Of a DNA stretch of 13,530 nt, positions 7,660 to 13,530 are shown piece by piece. This DNA is from a bacterium (GTDB taxonomy: Bacteria; Krumholzibacteriota; Krumholzibacteria; LZORAL124-64-63): assembly GCA_003646045.1 (NCBI GenBank), contig QNDV01000018.1:1-13530 (forward strand), read 5' to 3'. A program made the position numbers and the translations under genes. The notes under the pieces were generated by a model. It saw nothing but the letters and a program-made list of their open reading frames with translations. It did not search any database and had not been told where the DNA came from. Position 1 is the stretch's first letter. The number at the start of each line of letters is the position of its first letter.

Positions 7660-7688
7660 GTCGTGACAGGCGAAATTCCTGTCGTGAC
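7660..7688. promoter_or_regulatory. Direct repeat GTCGTGAC x2, possible operator upstream of the dockerin gene
   Basis: GTCGTGAC occurs at 7660-7667 and 7681-7688, a centre-to-centre distance of 21 bases, two helical turns. GACAGG/CCTGTC also forms a 6-base inverted repeat inside the same stretch. It lies 29-57 bases before the start codon at 7631 on the minus strand. The geometry suits a dimeric regulator. I could not find a convincing -35/-10 pair next to it. Confidence 0.4.
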
Positions 7689-7757
7689 CTGTTAACGAAT
7701 CGGGAAAGGGATTTTGGAGGATCTTCCTGATTTTCTGCCGGGTGGGTAGAACTCTCG

Positions 7758-7779
7758 AACCGGAACCTGGATACCGGTT
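7758..7779. terminator. Hairpin downstream of the acyltransferase gene
   Basis: AACCGG (7758-7763) and CCGGTT (7774-7779) form a perfect 6-base inverted repeat around a 10-base loop, 14 bases beyond the acyltransferase stop. No T-tract follows on the minus strand, so it is at best a weak terminator of the acyltransferase operon. Confidence 0.25.
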
Positions 7780-7792
7780 GTAGGCGGGCGGA

Positions 7793-8605
7793 TCAAAGAC
7801 AATCGCCCAGTCCGAATCGGCAACTTGTCCTGCAGCTCATCGGCTGTCCAGAGCAGTCTGATCCAAGCTCTTCAATCACCCTCCAGACGGTCGCCAGGAG
7901 TTCGCCCTGTGTCCGGCCGCAGGTTAATTCATCGTTGAGCAGCGGCTTGCCGATCCTTAGTGTGACCGCATGCCCCCGCCAAGCCAACAGCTCCCGGCCG
8001 AGCGCCAGCACACCCAAACGCTTGTGAAGCAATGACAGTAACTGGTACGCCCAGCCGGCACGTCCGCTGACATGGATCGGCAACACTGAAGCGCCGCTCG
8101 CTTTCACCAGATGCGTCAACCCGTTCTTCCAGGAGACTTCGGCGATCCGGCCCTTGCCCCACTGGAATCTAGCAACCTCACCGGCCGGAAACACGAGCAA
8201 CGAATTGCCTTGTCGCAGCCAACGCGTCGCGGCGACGATGGCCCTGCGGTTGTTTCGTCGGCCCTCGCCTCGAGCCTGCGGATTCACAAAGATCATGCGC
8301 TCGGCCATTGCCGGCCATCGCGCGAAATAGTCGTGGGATAGAACCTTGAGATCGTCACGATAGCTATCCAGCAAAGCCGGCAGGACCAGCCCCTCGGGGA
8401 AACCCACAGGATGATTGGCGACAATTATCAATGGTCCACGCCTGGGTATGCATCCCAGGCTCTCGTGGCTTGCCCGTGTTCCAATGTCAAGAAACCTGGC
8501 TTGGGCCTGGAATACCGTTTCGTTCCCGATACCCTTCAGCGCGTCGTCATATGCCCTATCGATTTCCCCAATGCCCAAGACTCTCTCCAGCGTGTTCTTC
8601 AACAT
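7793..8605 (-). CDS. Lysophospholipid acyltransferase, hemolysin/OlsA-like
   Basis: A 270-residue member of the glycerophospholipid acyltransferase superfamily, expected at the inner face of the membrane and to transfer an acyl chain to a lysolipid or amino-acid lipid. The catalytic motif is NHPVGFPEG (64-72; His65 with Glu71), the form found in the hemolysin/OlsA branch rather than the HX4D of PlsC. The second conserved block is LLVFPAGEVARF (136-147), the substrate-binding block is ASVLPIHVSGR (172-182), and LGRELLAWRGHAVTLRIGKPL (202-222) closes the domain. The last 20 residues contain four cysteines spaced C-x6-C-x3-C-x6-C. It starts 10 bases after the stop of the SAH-hydrolase-like gene with GGAG in the gap, so the two form an operon. 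The true acceptor (ornithine lipid, lysophosphatidate or other) cannot be told from sequence. Confidence 0.88.
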   Translation of the reverse strand: MLKNTLERVLGIGEIDRAYDDALKGIGNETVFQAQARFLDIGTRASHESLGCIPRRGPLIIVANHPVGFPEGLVLPALLDSYRDDLKVLSHDYFARWPAMAERMIFVNPQARGEGRRNNRRAIVAATRWLRQGNSLLVFPAGEVARFQWGKGRIAEVSWKNGLTHLVKASGASVLPIHVSGRAGWAYQLLSLLHKRLGVLALGRELLAWRGHAVTLRIGKPLLNDELTCGRTQGELLATVWRVIEELGSDCSGQPMSCRTSCRFGLGDCL

Positions 8606-8615
8606 GGCTTTCTCC

Positions 8616-9929
8616 CTACGCAGCCTGGTCGCACGCCGCTGACGGCATTTGTGAGATAATCATCCGCTGGCCTCGTTCGTCGAGGTTATGCAAACCGGAT
8701 TCCGTCGTATGGCTGGCCTGGACCGCACCGAGATACAACAGGCTGCGTGTCAGTTGGATCTTCGCGGGAGGAATAGGATCAACACCACCGTTGAAGTTCA
8801 CGGGAAAGCCGCCATTGACGAGATGAAATCCACCTTGTCCGGCATCGACGTGATAAAGACTGAAACACGGGTGCCGAGCCTGCTCTGACGTATCGTCGCT
8901 TAGCCAGCTCTCCGGGCGTCCGAGGCAAGTGCCGGCTTTGCGCAGTTCCCAGCCCTGGAATTCAGCGTCAGCCGAGGAAGCACTGATCAGGATAGAGCCA
9001 GCACGAATACATTTGTGGTCGGCGCGAGTCATAATGGCGGTGCCAGTGCAACCGATGATATATCCGCCTGAGCGGAGAGCGGACTGCAGGTCCCGTCGTA
9101 CGGTGAACCCTTCTCTGCGGGCCAACTGGAGTTTGGCCTGGTCCGTTTCGAAAACCGCTACCTCATAGCCGCAACTCCGCAATTCGCCGGCCACTGCACT
9201 TCCGATGGCGCCGTAACCGATAACCAAGGCCCTGTTCCCGGCCGAAATGCCGTGCTCTGCCATGATCCTGAGCTGCTTCGTCAACTCCCGGTTAACCGAT
9301 TCTGCAATCAGCGGTGATTCGTGATGCAGTTTCGCCCACGACTCGGCCACGTTGATCACCGGCACCTGCAGATCAAGGTCGCTGATGTTTCGTGTACCAC
9401 ACCTGGTTTGCTCCACACATGTGAATCGATGCCGAATATCGGCAAAGCCCGGTCGATGCAGCATGCGATTCGCCCTGCCACCGTCATCGATCAGCAGGAT
9501 CCTTTGCAATGACCTGCCTCCGGACCCGGCGAGACATCCTTGAACGCGCTGCAAGGTCTGTTCGATCCGACTGTCCATGACCTCGTCGTTTTCCTGCCTG
9601 GTAGTCTGACGAGTGCTGTGGGGATGCACCCAGTATCCGGAATCCTGCTGGAGTGAGTGCATGACCCGGGGGTTGGTGGAGTAGGGCTTACCCAACAGGA
9701 AGACGTTGACAGGGCTTATCCGCCCCTGAACCAGGCGATCTATCAGCGTCGCCGTTGAGCCAAAGAGATGCTGTAGCCCGACCAGGGCATCGGTAGCGCT
9801 GTGCAGCCCTCCGATATTCTGCTGCAGGGTCTCCATGACCGGCATAGCTGGACGCAACTCACAATGATCCCCTTCAATGTACCGGTGCTGAGTAGGGCAT
9901 TCTTCGAGTGCCGGAGTAGCGTTGAACAT
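8616..9929 (-). CDS. S-adenosylhomocysteine hydrolase-like NAD-binding protein, catalytic residues altered
   Basis: A 437-residue protein, close to the about 430 of SAH hydrolase. By eye it follows that fold along its length: a STNP segment where SAH hydrolase has STQDH, LLIDDGG (145-151), VEQTRCGTRNI (172-182), VPVINVAESWAK (189-200), the Rossmann motif VIGYGAIGSA (236-245), and NAD-domain landmarks CTGTAIM (294-300) and GSILISAS (311-318). Lys200 matches the catalytic lysine and Asp149 the DDGG aspartate, but His55, Glu156, Asp190 and Asn191 of the human enzyme appear as Arg, Gln, Glu and Ser, and the C-terminal KPDHYRY is absent. It is probably an NAD-dependent enzyme of other specificity, or a sensor. 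ATG 9929 (AGG 9 bases upstream) is chosen; the longer frame to 10175 would overlap the divergent sigma gene. It heads the operon with the acyltransferase. Confidence 0.78.
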   Translation of the reverse strand: MFNATPALEECPTQHRYIEGDHCELRPAMPVMETLQQNIGGLHSATDALVGLQHLFGSTATLIDRLVQGRISPVNVFLLGKPYSTNPRVMHSLQQDSGYWVHPHSTRQTTRQENDEVMDSRIEQTLQRVQGCLAGSGGRSLQRILLIDDGGRANRMLHRPGFADIRHRFTCVEQTRCGTRNISDLDLQVPVINVAESWAKLHHESPLIAESVNRELTKQLRIMAEHGISAGNRALVIGYGAIGSAVAGELRSCGYEVAVFETDQAKLQLARREGFTVRRDLQSALRSGGYIIGCTGTAIMTRADHKCIRAGSILISASSADAEFQGWELRKAGTCLGRPESWLSDDTSEQARHPCFSLYHVDAGQGGFHLVNGGFPVNFNGGVDPIPPAKIQLTRSLLYLGAVQASHTTESGLHNLDERGQRMIISQMPSAACDQAA

Positions 9930-10018
9930 CGTTTTCTGCCTTTCGAGCGTCACACCGGCCTGTCGCCGGTCCATGATTTCGTTCCGGTATATCCCGGGAA
10001 CGGCTCGGGCAGTGTCGT

Positions 10019-10047
10019 TTGTGGAAGAAAGTCGAAGTTCATATACG
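10019..10047 (+). promoter_or_regulatory. Weak candidate promoter of the sigma/anti-sigma operon
   Basis: TTGTGG (10019-10024) and TATACG (10042-10047) are 17 bases apart. They match the sigma-70 consensus at only 3 of 6 and 4 of 6 positions. It is the best spaced pair I see in the 228-base divergent gap and would give a leader of about 100 bases containing the alternative hairpins. An ECF-type autoregulated promoter is equally possible but not recognised. Confidence 0.25.
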
Positions 10048-10123
10048 CCTATGCAGTAAGTCCACTTGCGCTGCCGGCGGCCCGCCACATAGAATTCGGC
10101 GAATCGACTACATGGATCACTGC

Positions 10124-10151
10124 GAACCTCCTGATCCGAGGTTCCGAGGTT
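10124..10151 (+). promoter_or_regulatory. Two-state stem-loop covering the ribosome binding site of the sigma gene
   Basis: The arm GAACCTC (10124-10130) is complementary to GAGGTTC (10138-10144). CCGAGGTT is repeated in tandem (10136-10143 and 10144-10151), so the same arm can instead pair with GAGGTT at 10146-10151, which contains the GAGG ribosome binding site 8 bases before ATG 10158. One fold leaves the site free and the other hides it. The pairing is seen directly; a regulatory role is inference. Confidence 0.4.
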
Positions 10152-10157
10152 TACCTT

Positions 10158-10793
10158 ATGCGTGGTAACGCCCACGAAACACTATCCGAGCTGACAGCTA
10201 CCTCGCCGGCATTCCTGCGCAAGCTGGATACGGAACCCGACCAGGCCCGCCACGAGTTTATCGACTTGGCCTATCGGTATATGAGCGTGTCTCCGCCGCG
10301 TCCGTTGACTTGGTATCCATGGATCGAGGCCGAGGAGTTCTTCGCACAGATCATCGAGCATTTCCTGGAAGACGACTGTTGTCGTCTACGCCGCTACGCG
10401 GACCGCGGGCAACCTTTTATCGCCTGGTTTCGAACGGTTGCCGAACTCAAGTCACGGGACATCATTCGTCGTATCCTCTGGGAGGGCAAACGATTCCCCT
10501 CGAAGGACGCCATTGAGGAAGAGCGGGGCGTAGTCGGCACGCAGAACGCCCCATCGACTGATCCGCTGTTACGCAAGGGCCTCCAGAATGCTCTCGATTC
10601 GTTTCGCGGCACTAATTGTCACTGTCTTCTAATTTGGCGATTGGAACGGGGTTACAGCAACCGGGAAATCGCGCGCATGCTTCGTTTGCCTCCGCATAAG
10701 AATATGGCCATCGGCAATCGTTATAGGGAATGCCGAGTGAAGTTGAGAGATGAGCTGGAGCGCACGGGTTTGGCGGCGGAGTATCTATCATGA
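10158..10793 (+). CDS. ECF-like RNA polymerase sigma factor
   Basis: A 211-residue protein with the two-domain layout of an ECF sigma factor. Residues about 28-108 form region 2: a helical 'EEFFAQIIEHFL' followed by CRLRRYADRGQPFIAWFRTV and ELKSRDIIRR, which matches the '-10' binding helix pattern '(F)R(T/A)W...ARN...D..RR'. Residues 137-200 form region 4, with a helix-turn-helix around RGYSNREIARMLRLPPHKN and NRYRECRVKLRDEL. It probably directs RNA polymerase to a small regulon that may include its own operon and the divergent SAH-hydrolase-like/acyltransferase operon. ATG 10158 has GAGG 8 bases upstream; a longer frame to 9801 would run deep into the divergent gene and its added residues show no sigma features. 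The acidic insert between regions 2 and 4 is ordinary. The ECF subgroup is not recognised. Confidence 0.82.
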   Translation: MRGNAHETLSELTATSPAFLRKLDTEPDQARHEFIDLAYRYMSVSPPRPLTWYPWIEAEEFFAQIIEHFLEDDCCRLRRYADRGQPFIAWFRTVAELKSRDIIRRILWEGKRFPSKDAIEEERGVVGTQNAPSTDPLLRKGLQNALDSFRGTNCHCLLIWRLERGYSNREIARMLRLPPHKNMAIGNRYRECRVKLRDELERTGLAAEYLS

Positions 10794-10804
10794 AAGGTCC
10801 TTTC
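10792..10804. repeat. Palindrome at the sigma/anti-sigma junction
   Basis: GAAAGG-T-CCTTTC is a perfect 6+1+6 palindrome. It covers the last two bases of the sigma stop codon and the AAGG that would serve as ribosome binding site for the next gene at 10809. The one-base centre is too tight for an ordinary RNA hairpin, so intermolecular pairing, protein binding or chance are the alternatives. Confidence 0.45.
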
Positions 10805-10808
10805 TAGC

Positions 10809-11705
10809 ATGGATTCCCAGGATAATAAGCCAGACCGGGATGGTGTGCTGGATTCCAGACTACACGGACATCTGGCTCCAGGACGTGATACCGATCCGGA
10901 GACCACATTTGAGCGTCCCTCGGCAAGTACGGTCACGGCCTATCTGGACGGATCAGCCAGCTTGCGGCAGAGGCGAGAGATCCGGCAGGCGATGTTGGAA
11001 TCGGCAGCATTCCAGGTGGAGATCGACAGCGCCCTGCAGGCCGCCGAGGACCTGGCGAGCCCGGATCTCGCACAAGAACTGGCGAATGTCGAAGTGCCCC
11101 ATGGCCGGCTGAAGGCTCGGCTTGGCCTTCATGCTCCGACGGCGCCGCAGGTGCAGACTCGGGCTCAGGCTGAACCCTCGCCCGGTGGAATACTCACCGA
11201 TCTGATCGACAAGCTGCGGGCCATGATCTGGACTCCGGGCTTTGGATATGCAGTGGCTGTTTTAACAGCTATCTGGTTCATCTCGTACGGTACGCAGGAA
11301 GGTCCGGACGCGGTAACGCCCTGGGTTTGGGAATTGAGTCCTCATCAAGTCGTGCGTTCCGGCGACGACGAAGTGGCTATTGAAGAGTTTGCGGTCGACG
11401 GAGATTTGGCCGGTGCCACGGTCGATCTCCGAATCATGCACGTAGTCAACCCCACGCTGCCGATCCGCTACAGGGCGATTCTGTTGGATATCGAGGACCC
11501 TAAAAACCCTACCGCCATTTCTTTCACTTCCGACAACCGTCAGTTCGAAATAATCGAATCTGACATGGCATACCCGGTATTTCGCGTAGCGGCTCATCTT
11601 CTGCGGCCCGGAATCAATTACGAGTTACGGCTTGAACCGGTGGGAAGTGATGGTGAGGATCTGGTCACGAAGGTGATAACCGCGCGCTTTCGGGTTTCCG
11701 AGTAG
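10809..11705 (+). CDS. Single-pass membrane protein, probable anti-sigma factor
   Basis: A 298-residue protein that starts 15 bases after the sigma factor stop. Residues 1-140 are hydrophilic and would be cytoplasmic; TVTAYLDGSASLRQRREIRQ (41-60) is like the start of anti-sigma domains ('YLDGELSxxER'), but the HxxxCxxC zinc motif is absent. One transmembrane helix is clear at about 144-161 (GFGYAVAVLTAIWFIS), after a possible amphipathic stretch DLIDKLRAMIW. Residues 162-298 would be outside the membrane and look beta-rich (alternating VDLRIMHV, YRAILLDI, FEIIES, YELRLEPV), possibly a ligand- or stress-sensing domain. Position and topology make it the likely membrane partner of the sigma factor. 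No family was recognised beyond that. Only AAGG, 11 bases upstream, is seen as ribosome binding site. Confidence 0.72.
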   Translation: MDSQDNKPDRDGVLDSRLHGHLAPGRDTDPETTFERPSASTVTAYLDGSASLRQRREIRQAMLESAAFQVEIDSALQAAEDLASPDLAQELANVEVPHGRLKARLGLHAPTAPQVQTRAQAEPSPGGILTDLIDKLRAMIWTPGFGYAVAVLTAIWFISYGTQEGPDAVTPWVWELSPHQVVRSGDDEVAIEEFAVDGDLAGATVDLRIMHVVNPTLPIRYRAILLDIEDPKNPTAISFTSDNRQFEIIESDMAYPVFRVAAHLLRPGINYELRLEPVGSDGEDLVTKVITARFRVSE

Positions 11706-11739
11706 GTTGTCTGAATTCGCCCAGTCTCCGGAACAGCTT

Positions 11740-11817
11740 TCAACCGGGGAGCGATTCAATGGCATTGGTCGTGTAGATCACTTTCCGGATCGGGTCCGGA
11801 TAGCCGAAGAACGGGAT
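11740..11817 (-). pseudogene. Remnant of an IS256-family (mutator type) transposase
   Basis: On the minus strand a short frame reads IPFFGYPDPIRKVIYTTNA then IESL before it breaks off at a stop. This is the strongly conserved C-terminal block of IS256-type transposases ('FxYPxEIRKVIYTTNAIESLN'). The match is lost upstream of 11817. Past the stop, another frame reads RLKAVPETG, weakly like the next family block 'RLRKxxKTRG', so the scrap may extend to about 11706 with a frameshift. No inverted terminal repeats were found. It lies within 40 bases of the anti-sigma stop codon, and the rest of the 248-base gap (11818-11953) shows only the AAGGGAG of the next gene. Confidence 0.8.
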
Positions 11818-11953
11818 TTGTGCGCTCGGACAGACCGTCGATACTTGCCTTTCACAACCGGTATTCTCTAAGTTCAGGCCATACATCTCACCCCACCGGG
11901 CAGGCGATCGGTATATCCCACCTCCACCGGACGCCGTGGCAAGGGAGATCATC

Positions 11954-13530
11954 ATGAATATCGGCGACCAACGTACCCGTGTATCCACGATCGGCATGCT
12001 TTTCCTCAATCTGCTCCTGTTCCTGGCCGGCGCCGGGGTCGTGTCGGCCCAGTCCGCCGACCGCATCGGGCTGTACTTCGACCCGGCCTACACTATCACC
12101 GACGTCGTCGACCTGGAGGTGCCCCACCTGGCGACCGGCTACCTGGTGCTCCACGAGCCCTCCCGCACCGAAGGCGGTCTGAGCGCGTGGGAGTGCCGGG
12201 TGGAGATCGATGGCGACCACCAGGTCGCCTGGCATCTCAGCGGAAACCACTACAACTACGAGGTGCCGCCCGAGTTCATCGTCGGCATGCTCGAACCCCT
12301 GCCCATGGGGTCGGACGTGTTGCTCGCGACCTGCGACATCCTCGTGGCGGATGACCAGGCCTGGGAAGTCCGGCTGCGGGAGCACTTCCACCACCCCTCG
12401 GTGCCCGACGAGATGTCCTACATCTGCTGGGACGACCGGGAGGCCATCACGGTCATGACCACGACCACCGGGCGGGAGCGTGTGGCCACCTACAACTGGG
12501 TGCCCGCGTGCGACCAGGACCGGGACGTCGTCGACTTCGGGACCGTCGCCGTCGGCGTCACGGCCTCGCAGGTGGTCACCGTGACCAACACCGGTTCCGG
12601 CTACCTCAGGGTCGCCCCCGATTTCGGAGGCATGGCCGGATTCGGTGTAGCTGAAGGGGTCGCCGGCCTGGAGATCGGCGTCGGCGAAAGCGCGGACATC
12701 GAATTGACCTTCGCCCCGGTCGCCGAAACGGATTACCTGGGTGACGTACGCCTGGGCGCTTCGTGCGGGGCCGTGGCGTTGTCCGGCCGGGGACGTCCGC
12801 CCGTCTATGCCGCGACCGTCCATCCCGATTCCCTCGATCTCGGCCAGTCCCTGATCTACGATTGGGTGGGGTCCGCTCTCACCATCATCAACCACGGCGA
12901 TCTACCCCTGGAGATCGCGCCGGAAGTGGACAACCCGCTCTTCACCTTCTGGCCGGAGCAGCAGGTGATTCCCGCGGGAAGACAACGCGGTCTGAACGTG
13001 TCCTTCAGGTCGCACCTTTTGGGCGAATTCTCCGGATCGCTGGATCTCGGAGAGCATCTGGATCCCGTACCGCTGAGGGCCCGGTGCACCACCGGTGCCG
13101 GCCAGATCATGGCCGAGCCTACGCGGGTGGATTTCGGGGCCGTGCCCGTGTCCGGCCAGGACTACCAGTTTCTGCGCCTGACCAACAACACATGGTCGCC
13201 CGTGGATTTAACCTGGCGCCTCGACGACCCCACTGGGGCATTCTCCATCATGCAGCTCCAGAAGAGTGGAGACTTGGGGATCTCGCCGGGCTCCACCGCC
13301 GTCGTCGAGGTCCGGTTCCACCCGACGGAGGCCGGCCCCGTCGACGCCTTGCTGTCGTTCGTCGAGAACGGCCTGGTGGTTCCCCTTTCGGGCCTGGGTA
13401 GCCAGCCCACGGGGGATTTCGAGACCGATCTCGCCGCCCTCGATTACGGCAACATGGACCTGGGGGCCTCGGTCGACCTGACCGTGCAGCTGACCAATAC
13501 GGGGAACGGGGACCTCGCGGTGGCGCCCGA
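11954..13530 (+). CDS. Large secreted ASH (choice-of-anchor D) repeat protein, cut by window end
   Basis: The frame is open from ATG 11954 to the window edge, 525 codons. Residues 13-33 form a hydrophobic signal peptide ending in VVSAQS. Residues about 36-175 (DRIGLYFD..., then VPHLATGYLVLHEPS and SYICWDDREAI) form an N-terminal domain I know only as a recurrent uncharacterised module in exported proteins of FCB-type bacteria. Then come ASH/Hydin-like immunoglobulin repeats, each opening with 'LDFG.V.VG' and containing 'V.NTG...L.V': about 193-280, 295-378, 392-482, and a fourth starting at 496. Such repeats are extracellular or periplasmic and often precede a C-terminal sorting domain, here outside the window. 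AAGGGAG lies 6 bases before the start. GC content is clearly higher than in the preceding genes. Function is unknown; adhesion or envelope structure are guesses. Confidence 0.88.
   Translation, partial: MNIGDQRTRVSTIGMLFLNLLLFLAGAGVVSAQSADRIGLYFDPAYTITDVVDLEVPHLATGYLVLHEPSRTEGGLSAWECRVEIDGDHQVAWHLSGNHYNYEVPPEFIVGMLEPLPMGSDVLLATCDILVADDQAWEVRLREHFHHPSVPDEMSYICWDDREAITVMTTTTGRERVATYNWVPACDQDRDVVDFGTVAVGVTASQVVTVTNTGSGYLRVAPDFGGMAGFGVAEGVAGLEIGVGESADIELTFAPVAETDYLGDVRLGASCGAVALSGRGRPPVYAATVHPDSLDLGQSLIYDWVGSALTIINHGDLPLEIAPEVDNPLFTFWPEQQVIPAGRQRGLNVSFRSHLLGEFSGSLDLGEHLDPVPLRARCTTGAGQIMAEPTRVDFGAVPVSGQDYQFLRLTNNTWSPVDLTWRLDDPTGAFSIMQLQKSGDLGISPGSTAVVEVRFHPTEAGPVDALLSFVENGLVVPLSGLGSQPTGDFETDLAALDYGNMDLGASVDLTVQLTNTGNGDLAVAP

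Noticed and set aside
9954..9970. ACCGGC/GCCGGT inverted repeat with 5-base loop upstream of the SAH-hydrolase-like gene
   Set aside because: Short GC-only hairpins are expected by chance in DNA of this composition, and nothing links it to the start site or a terminator.
9997..10019. GGAAC followed by CGTT as an ECF-type promoter for the sigma operon
   Set aside because: The spacer is 14 bases, shorter than the 16-17 expected for ECF promoters, and no second copy faces the divergent operon at proper spacing.
9801..10157. Longer start for the sigma factor at 9801
   Set aside because: The added 119 residues are antisense to the SAH-hydrolase-like gene and its leader and show no sigma factor features.
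9930..10175. Longer start for the SAH-hydrolase-like gene at 10175
   Set aside because: It would overlap the divergent sigma gene and add 82 residues with no family similarity; the shorter form matches the usual family length.
11888..12895. Minus-strand open frame of 335 codons opposite the ASH-repeat gene
   Set aside because: Antisense shadow rich in Gly, Asp, His and Val; the plus-strand frame has a signal peptide, ribosome binding site and repeated ASH motifs.

Overview
The window comes from a GC-rich Gram-negative-type bacterium. Two secreted proteins suggest an uncultured FCB-like lineage such as Krumholzibacteriota or Eisenbacteria. One ends in an 'NPFNPATT...' FlgD-like domain and carries a dockerin. 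The other is a chain of ASH/'choice-of-anchor D' repeats. The lineage is an inference; no marker gene is present.

Left block (1-4326, high GC). On the minus strand lie a class II fructose-1,6-bisphosphatase (glpX), with a good sigma-70-type promoter, and a SulP anion transporter that leaves the window at its left edge. Divergent to glpX is an alkylation-repair pair: an Ada/AraC/AlkA fusion that overlaps by one base an O6-methylguanine-DNA methyltransferase. A strong hairpin spanning the methyltransferase stop codon, followed by a second hairpin, closes this unit and the convergent unit that ends at 4324.

Middle block (4324-7631, minus strand). Two coupled genes encode a 923-residue secreted multidomain protein (HELGH metalloprotease-like region, CARDB, fibronectin III, dockerin, FlgD-like C-terminus) and a small lipoprotein whose whole mature part looks like a cohesin domain. 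The simplest reading is a two-gene cohesin-dockerin system that holds a secreted putative protease on the cell surface, outside any cellulosome. This is the most interesting content of the window.

Regulated lipid block (7793-11705). A minus-strand operon encodes a divergent S-adenosylhomocysteine-hydrolase-like protein, in which several catalytic residues are replaced, and a hemolysin/OlsA-like acyltransferase. Divergent from it is an ECF-like sigma factor followed by a single-pass membrane protein that looks like its anti-sigma factor. The sigma gene's leader can form two mutually exclusive hairpins, one of which covers its ribosome binding site.

Right edge (11706-13530). A scrap of an IS256-family transposase lies beside the anti-sigma gene. 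Then high GC returns with a large secreted ASH-repeat protein that is cut by the window end. By eye, base composition between about 4300 and 11750 is lower in GC than on either side, so the two middle blocks may have been acquired. No tRNA, rRNA or CRISPR array was seen, and no gap between genes exceeds 300 bases.
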